Assembly (NCBI GenBank): GCA_910574915.1
Contig: CAJTCR010000024.1
Span: 1-64,000 of the forward strand
Source: Eubacteriaceae bacterium
GTDB lineage: Bacteria; Bacillota; Clostridia; Lachnospirales; Lachnospiraceae
Reading direction: 5' to 3'
Length of the DNA stretch: 64,000 nucleotides
Position 1 is the stretch's first letter, and each line of letters starts with the position of its first letter. The notes beneath the pieces are model-generated. The model did no database searches and was not told where the DNA came from. It was given only the letters and a program-made list of their open reading frames with translations. The position numbers and the translations under genes were made by a program. Shown one piece after another: positions 32,644-41,545 of the stretch.

Positions 32644-33211
32644 TATAATAGATGCAAATGCTGTTAAATTAAAGTCAACTGATAAACTCCTGTTCGATTG
32701 TAATGTACTAATGTATATATTTTACACATATGGCGGATATTCTCAAAACCAAATTAGCATTTATAAGTCATTATTTACGGATGCCATAAATAATGACTGT
32801 GAAATGTATATTCCTTCAATTGAAATTTCAGAATTTATTAACACTTATATAAAAAATGAATATAAAAGATATCTCAGAAGAAATCACCTTAGAATGCGAT
32901 CTTTTAATTTCAAATATGATTATAGACCTACCACGGATTATGAAAATACTGTTAATGATATAAAAAGTATTATAAATAGACAAATATTTCCTTTCTTTAA
33001 AAAATTAGATGATGATTTTTCCCAACTGGATATATCAGATATTTATAATCTGCCAAATCTGTTCGATTTTAACGACAGATACTATTGTAAACTTGCTGAA
33101 AAACACTCATTAATAATAATTACAAATGATTCAGATTTTTCTTATACTAATGAAGATGTAAAAATAATAACAGCAAACCAACAATTATTATCTAATTCAT
33201 CTGTTACATAA
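32636..33211 (+). CDS. PIN-domain protein (putative ribonuclease)
   Basis: A 191-residue PIN-like protein, longer than VapC toxins (about 130). Acidic positions fit: D21 (LLFDCNVLMY), E63/E66 (SIEISEF), D144-D147 (FDFNDRYY) and D165/D167 (ITNDSDF). A basic central insert (KRYLRRNHLRMR) could contact RNA. The GTG start overlaps the DUF4325 gene, so it is translated in tight coupling. There is no classic VapB-like antitoxin beside it. The AT-rich composition matches the two preceding genes. Likely an RNase effector, inferred from fold only. Confidence 0.7.
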   Translation: MNNIIDANAVKLKSTDKLLFDCNVLMYIFYTYGGYSQNQISIYKSLFTDAINNDCEMYIPSIEISEFINTYIKNEYKRYLRRNHLRMRSFNFKYDYRPTTDYENTVNDIKSIINRQIFPFFKKLDDDFSQLDISDIYNLPNLFDFNDRYYCKLAEKHSLIIITNDSDFSYTNEDVKIITANQQLLSNSSVT

Positions 33212-33214
33212 TTC

Positions 33215-33226
33215 GGAATATGTGGA
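33215..33226 (+). repeat. right copy of 12-base direct repeat, candidate att core
   Basis: GGAATATGTGGA directly follows the PIN gene and precedes the guaA terminator. It matches 291-302. If it is an att core, the AT-rich cassette lies inside the element and guaA is left intact. Confidence 0.3.
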
Positions 33227-33268
33227 AAGAGCTTATTTTTCCATCTCACATCAATCTCACGGAGACAG

Positions 33269-33310
33269 AAAAAGGACTGAAAAACCCCATAAAATCAGGC
33301 TTTCCAGTCC
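33269..33310 (-). terminator. Rho-independent terminator of guaA
   Basis: On the minus strand GGACTGGAAA and TTTCAGTCC form a stem with one bulged base, followed by TTTTT. It lies 10 bases after the guaA stop. Confidence 0.7.
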
Positions 33311-33319
33311 AAATGTCCG

Positions 33320-34861
33320 CTATTCGAACTCAATCGTCCCCGGCGGCTTACTAGTCAGATCATACACCACCCGATTAACCCCTTTCACCTCATTCACAAC
33401 CCGGTTCATCACCTTCTGCAACACCGCAAACGGAATCTCCGCACACTCCGCCGTCATAAAGTCTGTCGTCGTCACCGCGCGCAGCGCTACCGCATAATCA
33501 TACGTCCTCTCATCGCCCATCACACCGACTGAGCGCATGTTGGTCAGGGCGGCGAAGTATTGGCTGATTGCTTTGTCGAGTCCTGCGTTTGCAATCTCTT
33601 GTCGATATATGGCATCTGCATCCTGTACAATCCTGACTTTGTCGGCTGTCACTTCTCCGATAATACGGATGCCGAGTCCCGGGCCTGGGAATGGCTGGCG
33701 GCTGACAAGATATTCCGGGATTCCGAGTTCTCTGCCTGCCTGTCTTACTTCGTCTTTAAATAGAAGGCGCAGCGGTTCTATGATTTCTCTGAAATCGACG
33801 CAGTCAGGAAGGCCGCCTACGTTGTGATGCGACTTGATCGTTGCGGATTTGCCGAGGCCAGATTCTATTACGTCTGGATAGATTGTGCCTTGTACCAGGT
33901 AGTCTACGGCACCGATTTTTTTTGCTTCTTCTTCAAATACACGGATAAATTCTTCGCCTATGATTTTGCGTTTTGCCTCTGGTTCCTCGATACCTTCAAG
34001 CTTTTTGTAAAAACGATCCTGGGCATTGATGCGGATAAAGTTCAGGTCGTATATGCCTTTTGTGCCGAATACCGCTTCTACTTCATCGCCTTCATTTTTG
34101 CGCAGTAAGCCGTGGTCTACGAATACGCAGGTAAGTTGTTTGCCTACGGCTTTTGCCAGCATGACAGCCGCGACAGAGGAGTCTACGCCGCCGGATAATG
34201 CGCAAAGCACTTTTCCGTCTCCGACTTTTTCGCGGATCTCTTGGATCGTTTTTTCGACAAAAGAATCCATCTTCCAGTCGCCTTTGCAGCCGCAGATCTT
34301 GTATACAAAATTTGACAGCATTTTCTGTCCTTCTGCCGTATGCAGGACTTCAGGGTGGAACTGTGTCGCATACAGACCGCGCTGCGGGCACTCCATCGCA
34401 GCGACCGGACAAACTGGTGTATGTCCGGTAATCTGAAATCCGTCGGGAGCTTTTTCAATATAGTCGGTATGGCTCATCCAGCAGACCGTGTCAGACGCAA
34501 CTCCTGAAAACAGTGCTTTGTCCGTGTCTACAGTTACTTCTGTTTTTCCGTACTCGCTTGTAGGCGCCGTTTTCACGCTTCCTCCCAGTAAATATGCCAT
34601 CACCTGGGCGCCATAGCAGATGCCCAAAACCGGGATGCCAAGCTTAAATATTTCTTTGCTGCATACCGGTGACTCTTCCAGATATACGCTGTTTGGGCCT
34701 CCTGTAAAAATAATTCCCTTTGGGTTCATTTCCCTGATCTTTTGTATGGGAATCTGATACGGATGCACTTCACAGTATACATTACATTCGCGCACTCGCC
34801 GCGCAATCAACTGATTGTACTGTCCGCCAAAGTCCAGCACAATAACTTTTTCCTGACTCAT
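33320..34861 (-). CDS. guaA: GMP synthase (glutamine-hydrolysing)
   Basis: A 513-residue enzyme that converts XMP, ATP and glutamine to GMP. The glutamine amidotransferase domain (about 1-190) has the nucleophile in VLGICYGAQ and the His-Glu pair in QFHPEV. The ATP pyrophosphatase domain has the P-loop [10 protein letters not shown] at about 220-229, and the C-terminal dimerisation domain ends with [10 protein letters not shown]. Length is normal. A GAGAGG site precedes the ATG. The 3' end of guaA is a known integration hotspot for mobile elements in Firmicutes; an integrase gene lies about 2 kb away, but no second copy of the guaA end is visible here. Confidence 0.97.
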   Translation of the reverse strand: MSQEKVIVLDFGGQYNQLIARRVRECNVYCEVHPYQIPIQKIREMNPKGIIFTGGPNSVYLEESPVCSKEIFKLGIPVLGICYGAQVMAYLLGGSVKTAPTSEYGKTEVTVDTDKALFSGVASDTVCWMSHTDYIEKAPDGFQITGHTPVCPVAAMECPQRGLYATQFHPEVLHTAEGQKMLSNFVYKICGCKGDWKMDSFVEKTIQEIREKVGDGKVLCALSGGVDSSVAAVMLAKAVGKQLTCVFVDHGLLRKNEGDEVEAVFGTKGIYDLNFIRINAQDRFYKKLEGIEEPEAKRKIIGEEFIRVFEEEAKKIGAVDYLVQGTIYPDVIESGLGKSATIKSHHNVGGLPDCVDFREIIEPLRLLFKDEVRQAGRELGIPEYLVSRQPFPGPGLGIRIIGEVTADKVRIVQDADAIYRQEIANAGLDKAISQYFAALTNMRSVGVMGDERTYDYAVALRAVTTTDFMTAECAEIPFAVLQKVMNRVVNEVKGVNRVVYDLTSKPPGTIEFE

Positions 34862-34958
34862 TGTTTTTCCTCTCTTATGCCTTTATTTGTCTGTCATTTC
34901 TTTTGCCATTAGACTGCCTGATCCATTTTTCAGCCCGCACTGGCTGTATGTACACGCA

Positions 34959-35972
34959 CTATTCCGGCTTTACTTCCACCTCGATCTGCTCTTTTGGCTG
35001 CTCGCTTTGTGTTTCCTGAGCCTGTCCATCTTTGTCATGCGGGCTGTCGCTTTGTGCTGTTTTCTGCCTGTATCCTGCAAAAAAACTTTGAAGCGCGCGG
35101 GTGCGCCCGCTTTTTCGGATCAAGCGTTCCTGCTGCTTGTCCTCTTTTTTTAGCTGTTTGTGAAACTTTTTTTCTTCTTTTTCACGCGTTTTTTGGTTTT
35201 TGCGTACTTCTTTTTTTGCGATTTTTTCAATGTCCTGAATATGCCCTTTGGCTGCACGTACTTTTTTCTTTATGCCCTGGTATGGGTTGTACAAAAAATA
35301 AGAAAGCGTTGCAAAAATCAGTACCCCGATTCCCACAGCGACTGCGTATGGCATAAAAAAGCCGTATTCCGGATATTTCAGCTCGTAGCAGACAAACATC
35401 ACCATCATTACTGGAAACATCAAAAGATACAGCATCCTGCACAGCAAGTCCGCAAGCTTTCGCCGCCTGTGCTTTTGCGTAAGCAATGCTCCTTCGATCC
35501 CGGTATATGCTAGCATAAATACACAGATTTCCGACGCAAACCCATGCAGCACCCCGCACAAAATAATAAGTGCTGCTGACAGCAGAAATAAAGAAAATGC
35601 GCAGCCCTGATAATAGGCATTTTTGTATTCCCTCATGCCTTCCAGTTTATCCTCGGAGATTCCGTGCAGGGCATAAATCTGTGCATTCATGCTTTCCTGA
35701 AACTCTTTGTTGTATTTGCTCGATTCCTCCGTCTGTTCCAGATTTTCATTGATTTTTTTCTGTAAGCCGTCTATGACCCTTTGCTCTTCCAAAAGCTGTG
35801 CCATCAGCGCGTCTTCGCTCTCCTGGCGCTTTCGCATTTGCTGGCGGATGTATTCTGTCTTCTGCACCCGCATACTTTCCCTGACACCCCTGGTCACTGG
35901 CAGATATTCCACATCATTAATGGAAATGCTCTGTTCTTCTTTTCGATTTTCATCCATATCCTGGTACTCCAT
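34959..35972 (-). CDS. membrane protein with coiled-coil ends
   Basis: A 337-residue protein of unknown family. Residues about 35-115 form a charged coiled coil. Four hydrophobic segments follow between about 120 and 235 (YYQGCAFSLFLLSAALII, ICVFMLAYTGIEGAL, LYLLMFPVMMVMFVCY, YAVAVGIGVLIFATLSYFL). The C-terminal 90 residues are very basic, then acidic. No signal peptide is seen. An ATG at 35,957 with GGAG upstream is an equally good start. Conserved-looking hypothetical with no context link to guaA or spoIIID. Confidence 0.55.
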   Translation of the reverse strand: MEYQDMDENRKEEQSISINDVEYLPVTRGVRESMRVQKTEYIRQQMRKRQESEDALMAQLLEEQRVIDGLQKKINENLEQTEESSKYNKEFQESMNAQIYALHGISEDKLEGMREYKNAYYQGCAFSLFLLSAALIILCGVLHGFASEICVFMLAYTGIEGALLTQKHRRRKLADLLCRMLYLLMFPVMMVMFVCYELKYPEYGFFMPYAVAVGIGVLIFATLSYFLYNPYQGIKKKVRAAKGHIQDIEKIAKKEVRKNQKTREKEEKKFHKQLKKEDKQQERLIRKSGRTRALQSFFAGYRQKTAQSDSPHDKDGQAQETQSEQPKEQIEVEVKPE

Positions 35973-36079
35973 CCAGACAGAAATTAACCATCAGCTCCAT
36001 CGGCTGGATCGTTTATGTACCTGTCTGTTGGAAAACATTATAACACCAATTTCAAAAGCTGTCATCCATAAATCTGCTT

Positions 36080-36337
36080 TTATACATAATGATGGTGAAG
36101 ATATTTTTCTTTTGTAGCAAGTCCGCCGCGGATATGGCGCTCGGATTTGTTTACATCCAGCACTTTCCTGACTTCTGCGGCAAGTGTCGGATTCACCTGT
36201 TCTAACCGTTCCGTGCAGTCTTTATGTACCGTGGACTTGCTGATGCCGTATTTTTTTGCTGCCTGACGCACTGTCGCATTGTATTGTATAATATAATTTG
36301 CGATCTCGACCGCTCGTTCTTCAATATAACTTTTCAA
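36080..36337 (-). CDS. spoIIID: sporulation transcription factor SpoIIID
   Basis: An 85-residue DNA-binding protein for the mother-cell sporulation programme. It has IEERAVEIANYII, then the helix-turn-helix VRQAAKKYGISKSTVHKDCTERL, then the basic wing HIRGGLATKEKYLHHHY, matching SpoIIID nearly end to end. The TTG at 36,337 (with AGGGG upstream) gives the usual MKSYIEER start; the TTG at 36,352 is less likely. Its presence shows an endospore-former. The gene is monocistronic, downstream of flotillin but likely separately transcribed during sporulation. Confidence 0.92.
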   Translation of the reverse strand: MKSYIEERAVEIANYIIQYNATVRQAAKKYGISKSTVHKDCTERLEQVNPTLAAEVRKVLDVNKSERHIRGGLATKEKYLHHHYV

Positions 36338-36397
36338 AAGAAACCCCTGCAATCCTTGTTGTTACATTGTATGCAGGGGTGTCGCGTTGTATGTCTT

Positions 36398-37981
36398 TTA
36401 TCTTTCTAAATCAGGACTGCTGCCATCCTGTCCGCCAGGAAGCCCTTCTACCTGGATCTTCCGCTCGGTCTGTGCCTGGATCGTGTTTGCTTTCATTGCG
36501 TCTAGCATATCAAATCCGGTTGTCTCTTTAACCGTTTCCATCGTTTTTGCAAGCAGGGAAGGCACGTAGCTGCCCATCTGGGAAACGCCTGATTCTCCGC
36601 TTCCGCTGTCAATAATGGATATTTTATCAATCGCCGTCAGCGGCTGTGCAACGGCGCTTGCCATCTCTGGCAGCTTGTCGATTACCATCTGGATGACACC
36701 GGCGCTGTTTAGCTTCTGCATCGCTTCGGCTTTGCGTTCGAGACCTTCTGCTTCGGCAAGCAGGGAAGCCTTCTTCGCTTCTGCCTGCGCGTTTCCTTTG
36801 CGCGCGATTGCTTCGGCTTCTGCCTTTGCTTTTGCCTCGATTGCCTGTGCTTCGGCGACTGCCCTTGCCTTGATCGCTTCTGCTTCGGCAAGTGCATCGA
36901 TTTTCTTTTTCTCAGCTTCGGCTTCCGCCTTTTTGATCTGTGCGTATTTATCCGCTTCTGATTCCTGCTCCAGCCGCTTTCTGCCTGCTTCCGCAGGCTT
37001 TACGACATCGGAAAGGAGCTGCTTTTCTTTTTCCAGCGCACGCTGCTGGGCAAGCTCGGTGTTTTTCTGTGCCTGCGTAATCTGTACCTGGATCTCGGCT
37101 TCCGCGATATCCTTCTGGCGCTGCTGGCGGATCAGCTCTGCGTCCATTTCTGCCTGGATCACTTCTTTTTGCGTCTTTTTGCGCTGGATATCGTGTGCCA
37201 GCTCGGCTTCTGCGTTTGCCGTACTGATCTCTTTTTGGTAGCGCGCTTCGGCGACCTGCTTTTCCTTCTCCGCCTGCTTGATCGCAGTTGCTGCTTCTAG
37301 CTTTGCCTGTTCACCGATCTTTATATTTTCCGAAGTGCGTTCATCCTGCTCCCGTTTCGCTTCGGACTTTTGAATTTCCGCATCTTTTTTGCGCTGCGCG
37401 ATCATGCCTTCTCCGAGCGCTTCAATATATCCGTTTTCATCCGAAATATCGGTAATGGTAAAGTTTTTGACTTCCAGCCCCATATTGCCAAGCTCTGTGC
37501 CGACTACCTCCTGTACCTGGCTGGAAAATGCTTCTCTTTTCTGATACAGGTCTTCGACGGTCATCGTCGCTATAATTTCACGCAGCTTGCCTTCTAGTAC
37601 CGCGGTCGCGGTGGACATAATATTTTTAATAATTTCCTGTTCGTTTTTTCCGGTAAACTGCTCAATCGCCGTCAGTATCGCGTCTGGAGAATTACGCACT
37701 TTAATGACTGCGGTGGTGCTGACAGAGATCGGCACACCTTGGGAAGACAGGCTTCCTCTTGTATCGACGCGCAGCGGCATATTTCCTAATGATATGTAGT
37801 CAATACGCTCTACGCCCGGAATGACCAGACCGCCTCCGCCGGTAATCACGCGGCGCTTCAGACCGGTAATCACCCCTGCTTTATCCTGCGGCACCTTTTT
37901 CCACATCGAAAAAACAGCGACCAGCACTAAGATAATTACAAGTGGAATGGCAATAATTGGTAATAATTCATTCAGCGTCAT
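36398..37981 (-). CDS. floT: flotillin-like scaffold protein
   Basis: A 527-residue flotillin. One N-terminal membrane anchor (LLPIIAIPLVIILVLVAVF) is followed by the SPFH/band 7 domain (about 25-200). A long Glu/Ala/Lys-rich coiled coil with many KAEAEA-type heptads (about 200-445) and a C-terminal tail follow. It organises membrane microdomains. The ATG at 37,981 with AAGGAGGA is preferred to the annotated-length upstream start. The adjacent NfeD-like gene is the normal partner (yuaF-yuaG arrangement). The internal repeats are helical-heptad repeats and not a DNA repeat array. Confidence 0.9.
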   Translation of the reverse strand: MTLNELLPIIAIPLVIILVLVAVFSMWKKVPQDKAGVITGLKRRVITGGGGLVIPGVERIDYISLGNMPLRVDTRGSLSSQGVPISVSTTAVIKVRNSPDAILTAIEQFTGKNEQEIIKNIMSTATAVLEGKLREIIATMTVEDLYQKREAFSSQVQEVVGTELGNMGLEVKNFTITDISDENGYIEALGEGMIAQRKKDAEIQKSEAKREQDERTSENIKIGEQAKLEAATAIKQAEKEKQVAEARYQKEISTANAEAELAHDIQRKKTQKEVIQAEMDAELIRQQRQKDIAEAEIQVQITQAQKNTELAQQRALEKEKQLLSDVVKPAEAGRKRLEQESEADKYAQIKKAEAEAEKKKIDALAEAEAIKARAVAEAQAIEAKAKAEAEAIARKGNAQAEAKKASLLAEAEGLERKAEAMQKLNSAGVIQMVIDKLPEMASAVAQPLTAIDKISIIDSGSGESGVSQMGSYVPSLLAKTMETVKETTGFDMLDAMKANTIQAQTERKIQVEGLPGGQDGSSPDLER

Positions 37982-38048
37982 TTTGTCCTCCTTATCCGGT
38001 GCCCCGCGCATCATGCACTGCCTGCCGATACACACACCTGTCCAAACG

Positions 38049-38582
38049 CTACTGCTTCATCACGATTGCAACATGCTGCGCAATATTTACAATCTGTACT
38101 TTTGTCCCCGCCGCGATTTCACTGCCGTCCACGGATTTTGCAGGCAGGGTAATGACCGAACGGTTCTGCCCGATGCTTGCCACAGAGCCGTACCCCTGCT
38201 GCGGAATCGAGACATTGACGACAAAGCTGCGGCTGCATATGCTTTCAATCGTATCCGCCTCTGATTGGTGGTTTTTTAAAAATCCGGTAATATTCTGCAC
38301 GATAAACGCACCGATATAAGCGCTCACACCTGCGATCACATGCCTAATCGCCGCCGGCTGATCGATCAGCAGCATACTGACACTTCCAAATACGGTTGCT
38401 GCCAGACAGAGCGATTTCATGGAAACCGGCAGAATGTCCAGATCAAACTCGCCCAGGTCAATACTGCATACATCAAATGCCGCAAGGTCAAAAAAATCAT
38501 CAAAGGCACTGAACACAATCGACGACAATAACAGTAAAATTCCTCCTGCCATACAGGTTAGATAAACAGTCTGCATACTCAT
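38049..38582 (-). CDS. NfeD-like membrane protein
   Basis: A 177-residue protein with three hydrophobic segments at about 5-110 and a C-terminal OB-fold-like NfeD domain (VVNVSIPQQGYGSVASIGQNRSVITLPAKSVDGSEIA in pieces: GYGSVASIG, AGTKVQIVNI). NfeD proteins pair with flotillins. The start ATG at 38,582 is set by AAGGAGG. It is co-directional with flotillin, 67 bases upstream of it, matching the yuaF-yuaG operon of Bacillus. No protease domain is present, so it belongs to the short NfeD class. Confidence 0.85.
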   Translation of the reverse strand: MSMQTVYLTCMAGGILLLLSSIVFSAFDDFFDLAAFDVCSIDLGEFDLDILPVSMKSLCLAATVFGSVSMLLIDQPAAIRHVIAGVSAYIGAFIVQNITGFLKNHQSEADTIESICSRSFVVNVSIPQQGYGSVASIGQNRSVITLPAKSVDGSEIAAGTKVQIVNIAQHVAIVMKQ

Positions 38583-38754
38583 AGCCACTCCTCCTTCCAT
38601 CCTGCGCTTTGCTGCATTGGGATTTCTTATATTTTACCGCCTTTTGCACGATACTGCAACAGATAATTACAGAAAATTCTTTCCACATATTTTATTTTGC
38701 CAGATATTTTTTCAAACGACACCAAGTTGCCAGACTTTATCCGCAGCAGGATCT

Positions 38755-39594
38755 TTAGCGGATCGCATGTGCCCCGCATACCTTTTTGCACTGTCCGCAG
38801 TGAATACATTCCGGGTGATTTGCTTCCTGCACCGGATCAATCTGCATCTTGCATACTTTGGCGCACGCCCCGCACCCGGTGCATTTTTCCTCGTCCACCC
38901 GATAGCGAAACACCGCGATCGGGTTAAATACAGAGTACACCGCGCCAAGCGGACAGATATATTTGCAGAACGGACGGTAAATAATAACGGAAAGCAGTAT
39001 CGTAATAAGCAGCAGCACATTTTTCCACACATACAGCCATCCAAGCGCGCTGTGCATGGATGTATTTAGCAGTACAAGCGGGATGCCGCCTTCCAGTGTA
39101 CCTGCCGGGCAGATCAGCTTGCAAAAATACGGCGTGCCCTGTCCGAGCACATCTACAAGGCACAGCGGCAGCAGCACGACAAACAGTGCGAACACCAGGT
39201 ATTTTAACCTGCGCAAAAGCCTGTCGCCGCGAAATGTCCCTATTTTTACCGAAAACGGGATTTTATGCAGCAGATCCTGGATCAGCCCAAACGGGCACAG
39301 CCAGCCGCAGGCAAACCTGCCTGCCATTGCCCCGATAAACATAAGGAACCCTGCGACATAAAACGCAAATTTAAAATTCCAGCTTCCGATCACCGCCTGC
39401 ATCGCCCCGATCGGGCAGGCGCCAAGCGCGCCCGGGCAGGAATAGCAGTTTAAGCCGGGAACACAAAGTTTTTTGAAACGCCCTTTATAGATCTTTCCCT
39501 GCACAAACCCGGCAAGATAACTGTTCGTAAGCAGCGCCCACAGCGCCTGTATTTTATGGCGGTGCCATTCATTTGCTTTTTTCTTCTTATCCAA
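38755..39594 (-). CDS. membrane-bound 4Fe-4S protein (NapH/CcoG-like)
   Basis: A 279-residue membrane protein. About five hydrophobic helices carry a CxxxCP-type patch (CYSCPGALGACPIG), a CGWLCPFG loop and a KLICPAG loop, then two 4Fe-4S ferredoxin motifs at the end (CTGCGACAKVCKM and CIHCGQCKKVC). It should move electrons across or at the membrane, probably towards the TlpA-like thioredoxin. TTG at 39,594 overlaps the CXXC micro-gene stop. An upstream TTG at 39,639 is an alternative. Three-gene operon with the CXXC micro-protein and TlpA, recurring in Clostridia. Confidence 0.85.
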   Translation of the reverse strand: MDKKKKANEWHRHKIQALWALLTNSYLAGFVQGKIYKGRFKKLCVPGLNCYSCPGALGACPIGAMQAVIGSWNFKFAFYVAGFLMFIGAMAGRFACGWLCPFGLIQDLLHKIPFSVKIGTFRGDRLLRRLKYLVFALFVVLLPLCLVDVLGQGTPYFCKLICPAGTLEGGIPLVLLNTSMHSALGWLYVWKNVLLLITILLSVIIYRPFCKYICPLGAVYSVFNPIAVFRYRVDEEKCTGCGACAKVCKMQIDPVQEANHPECIHCGQCKKVCGAHAIR

Positions 39595-39733
39595 TTCCGA
39601 TACACTCCATACATATATTGACAGCTTTTTCCAAAACAACCTTCATCTCGCCGCGGCAGATCCCATATGCCATCATCGCGATGCCGGCGGCTGCCGCACA
39701 GATCCCCCGCCAGTCAAGGCGGCTGTGCTTCAC
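39587..39733 (-). CDS. CD1871A-type CXXC-motif micro-protein
   Basis: A 48-residue protein with a GTG start, found by reading the gap. It has one short hydrophobic segment (GICAAAAGIAMMAYGI) and ends VNICMECIGIG, giving the CxxC motif (CMEC) near the C-terminus. This matches the CD1871A-like family that lies between TlpA and the 4Fe-4S membrane protein in Clostridia. GGAGGG precedes the GTG, which overlaps the TlpA stop (GTGA). Its stop overlaps the next TTG start. Redox relay is the likely role. Confidence 0.8.
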   Translation of the reverse strand: MKHSRLDWRGICAAAAGIAMMAYGICRGEMKVVLEKAVNICMECIGIG

Positions 39734-40365
39734 TGCTGCCCTCCTTTAATGCCAGCAAGCTCCTCCGTAACAATTTCCATCCATGCATCAAAGCTGCGGC
39801 TGCCGGAATACGTATCCCCCACGATGCTGCCGTTTTTATCCACAAAAAAGGTTTCCGGTACGGCATCAATTCCATACAGCCTTCCATTGAGCCCGCCGGC
39901 ATCCGGGATCAGAAACGGATACGTAGCGCCTGTACGCTCCGCTAACAGCTTCGCTTTTTCTACAGTCTCCTCACTCTTGTTCCCCTTCTCGTCAATCGCA
40001 TCCAATACAATCCCAACCACATTGACGCCGCTGTCTGCCATCTGCGTATGCAGCTTCTCCAGATCCGGGATCTCATTTACGCACGGCGTGCACCAGGTCG
40101 TAAATACGTTTACCATCGTCAACTCATATTCGCCGAACATTTCCTGTGTATATTGCTTTCCTGCAAGATCCTCCAAAGAAAACGCTCCCAGGCTGGTGAT
40201 CTGCCCGGACGCGGCTTCGTTCTCTGTCTGCGTCCCACCTGTCTCTTCTGTATTCTCCGAGCCGTTTTGCGCGGCGTTCTGCTCAGAAGCTCCGCAGCCG
40301 TTTACGATCAGCATACCGCAGATACCCAAAAGTGCTGCTCCTGTTTTCCAAATCCGTATGTTCAT
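39730..40365 (-). CDS. TlpA/ResA-like thioredoxin lipoprotein
   Basis: A 211-residue lipoprotein. The signal and lipobox (ALLGICGMLIVNGC) end at about residue 24, followed by a Thr/Glu/Asn-rich linker. The thioredoxin fold starts near residue 65 and has the active site TWCTPC (WCxPC) at about 91-96, followed by VNEIPDL. It faces the outside of the membrane and should reduce or oxidise thiols, powered by the 4Fe-4S protein in the same operon. GGAGGTTT precedes the ATG. Length fits ResA-like proteins. Confidence 0.87.
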   Translation of the reverse strand: MNIRIWKTGAALLGICGMLIVNGCGASEQNAAQNGSENTEETGGTQTENEAASGQITSLGAFSLEDLAGKQYTQEMFGEYELTMVNVFTTWCTPCVNEIPDLEKLHTQMADSGVNVVGIVLDAIDEKGNKSEETVEKAKLLAERTGATYPFLIPDAGGLNGRLYGIDAVPETFFVDKNGSIVGDTYSGSRSFDAWMEIVTEELAGIKGGQQ

Positions 40366-40410
40366 TGTTCAAACCTCCGTTTTTCTTCTTATTTTCTTCT
40401 TAAATATATA

Positions 40411-40459
40411 AAAAAACCAGGCAGCAGAAAACTAAAATGCCCTGTTTCCTCTGCCCGGT
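40411..40459 (-). terminator. Rho-independent terminator of the epimerase gene
   Basis: On the minus strand ACCGGGCAG pairs with CTGCCTGGT (one G-U), followed by TTTTTT. It is 33 bases downstream of the epimerase stop. Confidence 0.75.
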
Positions 40460-40491
40460 TTCCTATTCGCATCCTTTTTGCAGCCAGACCA

Positions 40492-41364
40492 TTAAACCGA
40501 AATCTGATAAGAAGCTTCAAAGCACTGCCCCGCAGACAGGCACTGTCCCCACTCCCGCTGCTGCCATGTTCCTGCAAAATCAACGGCGTCGCATCTGCCG
40601 TACCACGGTTCAATGCAGACAAACGGCGCTTTCTTTCCAGGCGGCGACCATACCCCAAACAGCGGCGCGTCAAAGCTTACGGTCAGATAGTGCGTCCCAT
40701 CCGGTTTTACAAGCGCGACTTTATGCACCTGGCCGTGCTCGATCACAAGCGCATCGTGGTCAAACAAATGCTCTGTCACACGCAGGCACCCGTCCTCCAG
40801 CGGATAGGCTGCCTGTCCTGCTGTCATCAGCCCGTTTTCAATCACGCCGGTTATCACCTGCTCCTTTACATCAAACCAGATCCGATAGTCTTCCTGTTCC
40901 TCTCCTTTTTGCAGCGGACAGCAAAACGCCGGATGCCCGCCGATCGAAAAATACAGTTCCCCGTCCGCAGGGTTTGTTACTTTCCATTTGACGATTACCG
41001 TACTTTCTTGCAGCTCATACCCCAGTTCCAGCAAAAACGCGTACGGATATTTCTCTAACGTCTGTGCATCGGATTCCAGATAAAACCAGATCTCGTTTGC
41101 AGCTTCACTCTTTACCCGAAACTCCAGATCTCTGGCAAAACCATGCTGTCCCATCGGATACCGTTTTCCGTCCAGCAGAAAACTACCTTCTCGCAGGCTT
41201 CCTACCAGCGGAAACAGCACCGGCGATGTCCGTTTCCAATAAGCAGGATCGCCTTCCCACATATACTCGGTATCTGTATCTTTTTTCTTTAGTGATTTCA
41301 GCTCAGCCCCCATACTGTCTACCTGTATGGAAATCTGCTCATTGCTGATCTGATAGAATGCCAT
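40492..41364 (-). CDS. aldose 1-epimerase family protein (LacX-like)
   Basis: A 290-residue sugar mutarotase-fold protein. Motifs include SMGAELKSLK near the start, KRTSPVLFPLVG, GQHGFARD (His region) at about 73-80, then IGGHPAF (second His) at about 140-146 and ECIEPWYG near the end, as in LacX-like members. It interconverts anomers of an aldose; the exact sugar is not readable. AGAGGTG precedes the ATG. It is monocistronic, with its own terminator. It may support the neighbouring carbohydrate loci but is not in their operons. Confidence 0.85.
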   Translation of the reverse strand: MAFYQISNEQISIQVDSMGAELKSLKKKDTDTEYMWEGDPAYWKRTSPVLFPLVGSLREGSFLLDGKRYPMGQHGFARDLEFRVKSEAANEIWFYLESDAQTLEKYPYAFLLELGYELQESTVIVKWKVTNPADGELYFSIGGHPAFCCPLQKGEEQEDYRIWFDVKEQVITGVIENGLMTAGQAAYPLEDGCLRVTEHLFDHDALVIEHGQVHKVALVKPDGTHYLTVSFDAPLFGVWSPPGKKAPFVCIEPWYGRCDAVDFAGTWQQREWGQCLSAGQCFEASYQISV

Positions 41365-41480
41365 CGCACACCTCTCTTTCGCACTGCCGTAACGCTACAT
41401 CCGACAGCACTTCTATTTTTTATTAAGAGTATACAAAATACTGCAAGAAGTGTCAACCGATTTACAGCAAAACAGCAAAA

Positions 41481-41535
41481 TCCGGCACAGTATAGACAAC
41501 GAAGGCTGCCCGCCTTTTGTCCAGACTGTGCCGGA
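41481..41535 (-). terminator. inverted repeat after the solute-binding protein gene
   Basis: TCCGGCACAGT and ACTGTGCCGGA are an exact 11-base inverted repeat, with a second small stem in the loop. It lies 10 bases downstream of the stop codon at 41,546. The T-run is interrupted, so it could be a terminator or an mRNA-stabilising hairpin. Confidence 0.6.
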
Positions 41536-41545
41536 AATTCAACTC

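Larger units (their letters stand above)
503..33211. mobile_element. prophage remnant with integrase, replication and terminase modules
   Basis: The region carries integrase, CI/Cro-type switch, recombination and replication genes, sliding clamp, RecU, HNH, methylases, late regulator and terminase in standard phage order. Portal, capsid, tail, holin and endolysin genes are absent, and the large terminase is truncated at the left. The true ends are not certain: the left junction is near 530 if the terminase break is the boundary. The right end lies either after the integrase (31,337) or after the AT-rich cassette next to guaA. A 12-base direct repeat at 291 and 33,215 would place the ends slightly outside. 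PcfJ and PcfK-like genes are also common on conjugative elements, so mixed ancestry is possible. Confidence 0.85.

Noticed and set aside
36615..37241. Ala/Ser-rich plus-strand frame inside flotillin
   Set aside because: Antisense to the KAEAEA heptads of flotillin; the repeat-like DNA reflects protein heptads, not a tandem repeat array.
40048..41058. 336-residue plus-strand open frame across TlpA and epimerase genes
   Set aside because: Crosses two well-supported genes and a terminator on the other strand; no coding features.
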